From positions 1 through 38,792 of the IMG/VR virus record IMGVR_UViG_3300008120_008631: DNA of 38,792 bases; one strand, written 5' to 3'. Positions within the stretch are counted from its first letter, which is position 1; every line of letters begins with the position of its first letter. Shown here piece after piece: positions 38,071 through 38,792 of this stretch. The DNA is from a virus. The translations under genes were made by a program, and so were the position numbers. The notes below the pieces were generated by a model. The model was not told the DNA's origin. It searched no databases and saw only the letters and a list, made by a program, of their open reading frames with translations.

Positions 38071-38274
38071 TTACTTATTTTTAGCTCTGGCTTTACCAGC
38101 TTTCATGTTAGCTAGCCAGTGTGCTAATTGTCCTTTACGACCGCCTTGTTTAGCTATCTTACGTAAAGTAGAGACTGAAGCTTTTGTAGGAACCCCATGA
38201 CGTTTGCTATCCCCTTTATCTTGAGGATTCTTACCGTCCATAAAATTCTCTGTAAATTCTTTAAATGTTATCAT
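38071..38274 (-). CDS. Small basic protein conserved in T4-like marine phages
   Basis: A 67-residue basic protein, MITFKEFTENFMDGKNPQDK, with the conserved pieces GDSKRHGVP, KGQLAHWLANMKAGK. The family is common near replication or structural genes of marine T4-like phages, with no known role. A CATAAATA box (38287-38280) lies only 6 bases before the ATG, and no clear ribosome-binding site is seen. Confidence 0.78.
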   Translation of the reverse strand: MITFKEFTENFMDGKNPQDKGDSKRHGVPTKASVSTLRKIAKQGGRKGQLAHWLANMKAGKARAKNK

Positions 38275-38285
38275 ATATCTATTTA

Positions 38286-38311
38286 TGAAAAGAGGGGCCG
38301 TAGCCCCTCTA
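38286..38311 (-). terminator. Rho-independent terminator after the phasin-like gene
   Basis: Minus strand AGAGGGGC-TACG-GCCCCTCT, an 8-bp stem with a TACG loop (38310-38291), then TTTTCAT. Confidence 0.9.
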
Positions 38312-38312
38312 A

Positions 38313-38624
38313 TTACTTGTAAGATGGATTATAGTGTTTAAAGGCTTCTTTCCAGAAAGATGAATAGAGTTCATCACTCATCTTTGTCTGCATTGCCTTA
38401 AACGACTTACCATTCCAAAGCTGTTCTTGGATCTTAGCAAGTTCACTTGTGATTACACCAACTGCACTTACTGTTGCCTTTACTGCTTCCTTAGTGTATG
38501 CAGTCTGAGCATCTACAAACCCGTTAAGACTTTCAGCAATAACTGGATTAGTTACTACTGATTTTACTACAGCTTTCTTCGTACTTTGTACTGTATCAAT
38601 GAATGTGTTAAGTTCTTCCATCAT
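38313..38624 (-). CDS. Phasin-like protein
   Basis: A 103-residue helical protein starting MMEELNTFIDTV. The middle, GFVDAQTAYTKEAVKATVSAVGVITSEL, has the amphipathic alanine-rich helix of phasins, which coat polyhydroxyalkanoate granules. It is about the length of small alphaproteobacterial phasins. ATG 38624 overlaps the TGA of a 17-residue upstream gene. A non-PHA role for a small helical virion or internal protein is possible. Confidence 0.55.
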   Translation of the reverse strand: MMEELNTFIDTVQSTKKAVVKSVVTNPVIAESLNGFVDAQTAYTKEAVKATVSAVGVITSELAKIQEQLWNGKSFKAMQTKMSDELYSSFWKEAFKHYNPSYK

Positions 38625-38674
38625 TTTGCTCCTGTATTGATGAAGACTAATTCGTCTACTGTATATGGCCACAT
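38621..38674 (-). CDS. Very small protein (17 aa) coupled to the phasin-like gene
   Basis: ATG 38674 after AAGGAG encodes MWPYTVDELVFINTGAK and ends at TGA, which overlaps the next start as ATGA. A protein beginning MWPY is found at similar places in T4-like marine phages as far as I recall; this is memory, not a search. Very short, so moderate confidence. Confidence 0.5.
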   Translation of the reverse strand: MWPYTVDELVFINTGAK

Positions 38675-38684
38675 ATTGTTCTCC

Positions 38685-38750
38685 TTATGTATGTTTGAAA
38701 AACATGTGACCTATGACAGCTGTTACTAAAAGAGTTACAGCATCAATCAT
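38685..38750 (-). CDS. Very small hydrophobic protein (21 aa)
   Basis: ATG 38750 encodes MIDAVTLLVTAVIGHMFFKHT, one transmembrane-like helix, ending at TAA 38685. The stop overlaps the AAGGAG of the next gene. There is no clear ribosome-binding site, so it may be incidental. Confidence 0.35.
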   Translation of the reverse strand: MIDAVTLLVTAVIGHMFFKHT

Positions 38751-38792
38751 ATGCGTGATCTTACTACGTCATAGATATTAGTTCTATGAATA

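Noticed and set aside
38280-38287. CATAAATA as a normal late promoter before the 67-aa gene
   Set aside because: Only 6 bases before the ATG, so a transcript would be leaderless. Kept as a remark, not called as a promoter.

Overview
The window is part of the genome of a large lytic, T4-like tailed phage (myovirus type). It carries a family B DNA polymerase, a UvsX-type recombinase and a gp41/DnaB-type helicase close together, a flavin-dependent thymidylate synthase, a glycine-rich tail-fibre adhesin, and several exact copies of the T4-type late promoter TATAAATA. The DNA is AT-rich. A Gram-negative, probably alphaproteobacterial host is inferred from three things: an encoded tRNA-His with A73 and no G-1 (a peculiarity of alphaproteobacteria), a phasin-like protein, and an encoded protein with an outer-membrane beta-barrel. 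None of these proves the host. Almost all genes lie on the minus strand. The three plus-strand genes (17.4, 21.1 and 27.6 kb) all encode exported or membrane proteins.

Layout. 0-3.4 kb: thyX (cut by the left edge), small phage genes, a GT25-like glycosyltransferase, three tRNAs and an AdoMet-decarboxylase-like gene. 3.4-5.3 kb: three consecutive enzymes with Sec signal peptides (cysteine amidase-like protein, lytic transglycosylase, DNA/RNA nuclease). 5.3-17.2 kb: a tightly coupled island of sugar-nucleotide enzymes, methyltransferases, glycosyltransferases, a radical SAM enzyme, a TagD-like cytidylyltransferase and a 2OG-Fe(II) oxygenase; inside it sit a guaC-yhhQ pair (GMP reductase plus queuosine-precursor transporter) and an MTA/SAH nucleosidase. 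17.4-19.8 kb: a 788-residue autotransporter-like protein with its own promoter and terminator. 19.8-29.3 kb: protein genes separated by tRNAs, including a flavin halogenase, a glutamine-amidotransferase-like protein, two paralogues of unknown function, a tail-fibre adhesin operon and a holin-like gene. 29.6-30.8 kb: four structured non-coding blocks around three tRNAs. 30.9-38.8 kb: small early genes, the replication and recombination genes, and a phasin-like gene.

Working together. The 23 full tRNAs cover 18 amino acids (all but Ala and Phe), all on the minus strand and all with encoded CCA. From 0.8 to 30.3 kb they often stand between two protein genes, touching or overlapping the upstream stop codon, with the next ribosome-binding site just after CCA; tRNA processing should therefore cut the mRNAs. 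Two promoter classes can be read: a sigma70-like set (TTGCAT, about 17 bp, TATATT) before early and tRNA units, and the late TATAAATA set before the fibre operon, a secreted protein and a structured RNA. The strongest candidates for something undescribed are the ncRNA/tRNA block at 29.6-30.8 kb, with a possible terminator/antiterminator switch and a kissing loop, the tRNA punctuation including a protein gene that reads through a whole tRNA, and the phage-encoded autotransporter.
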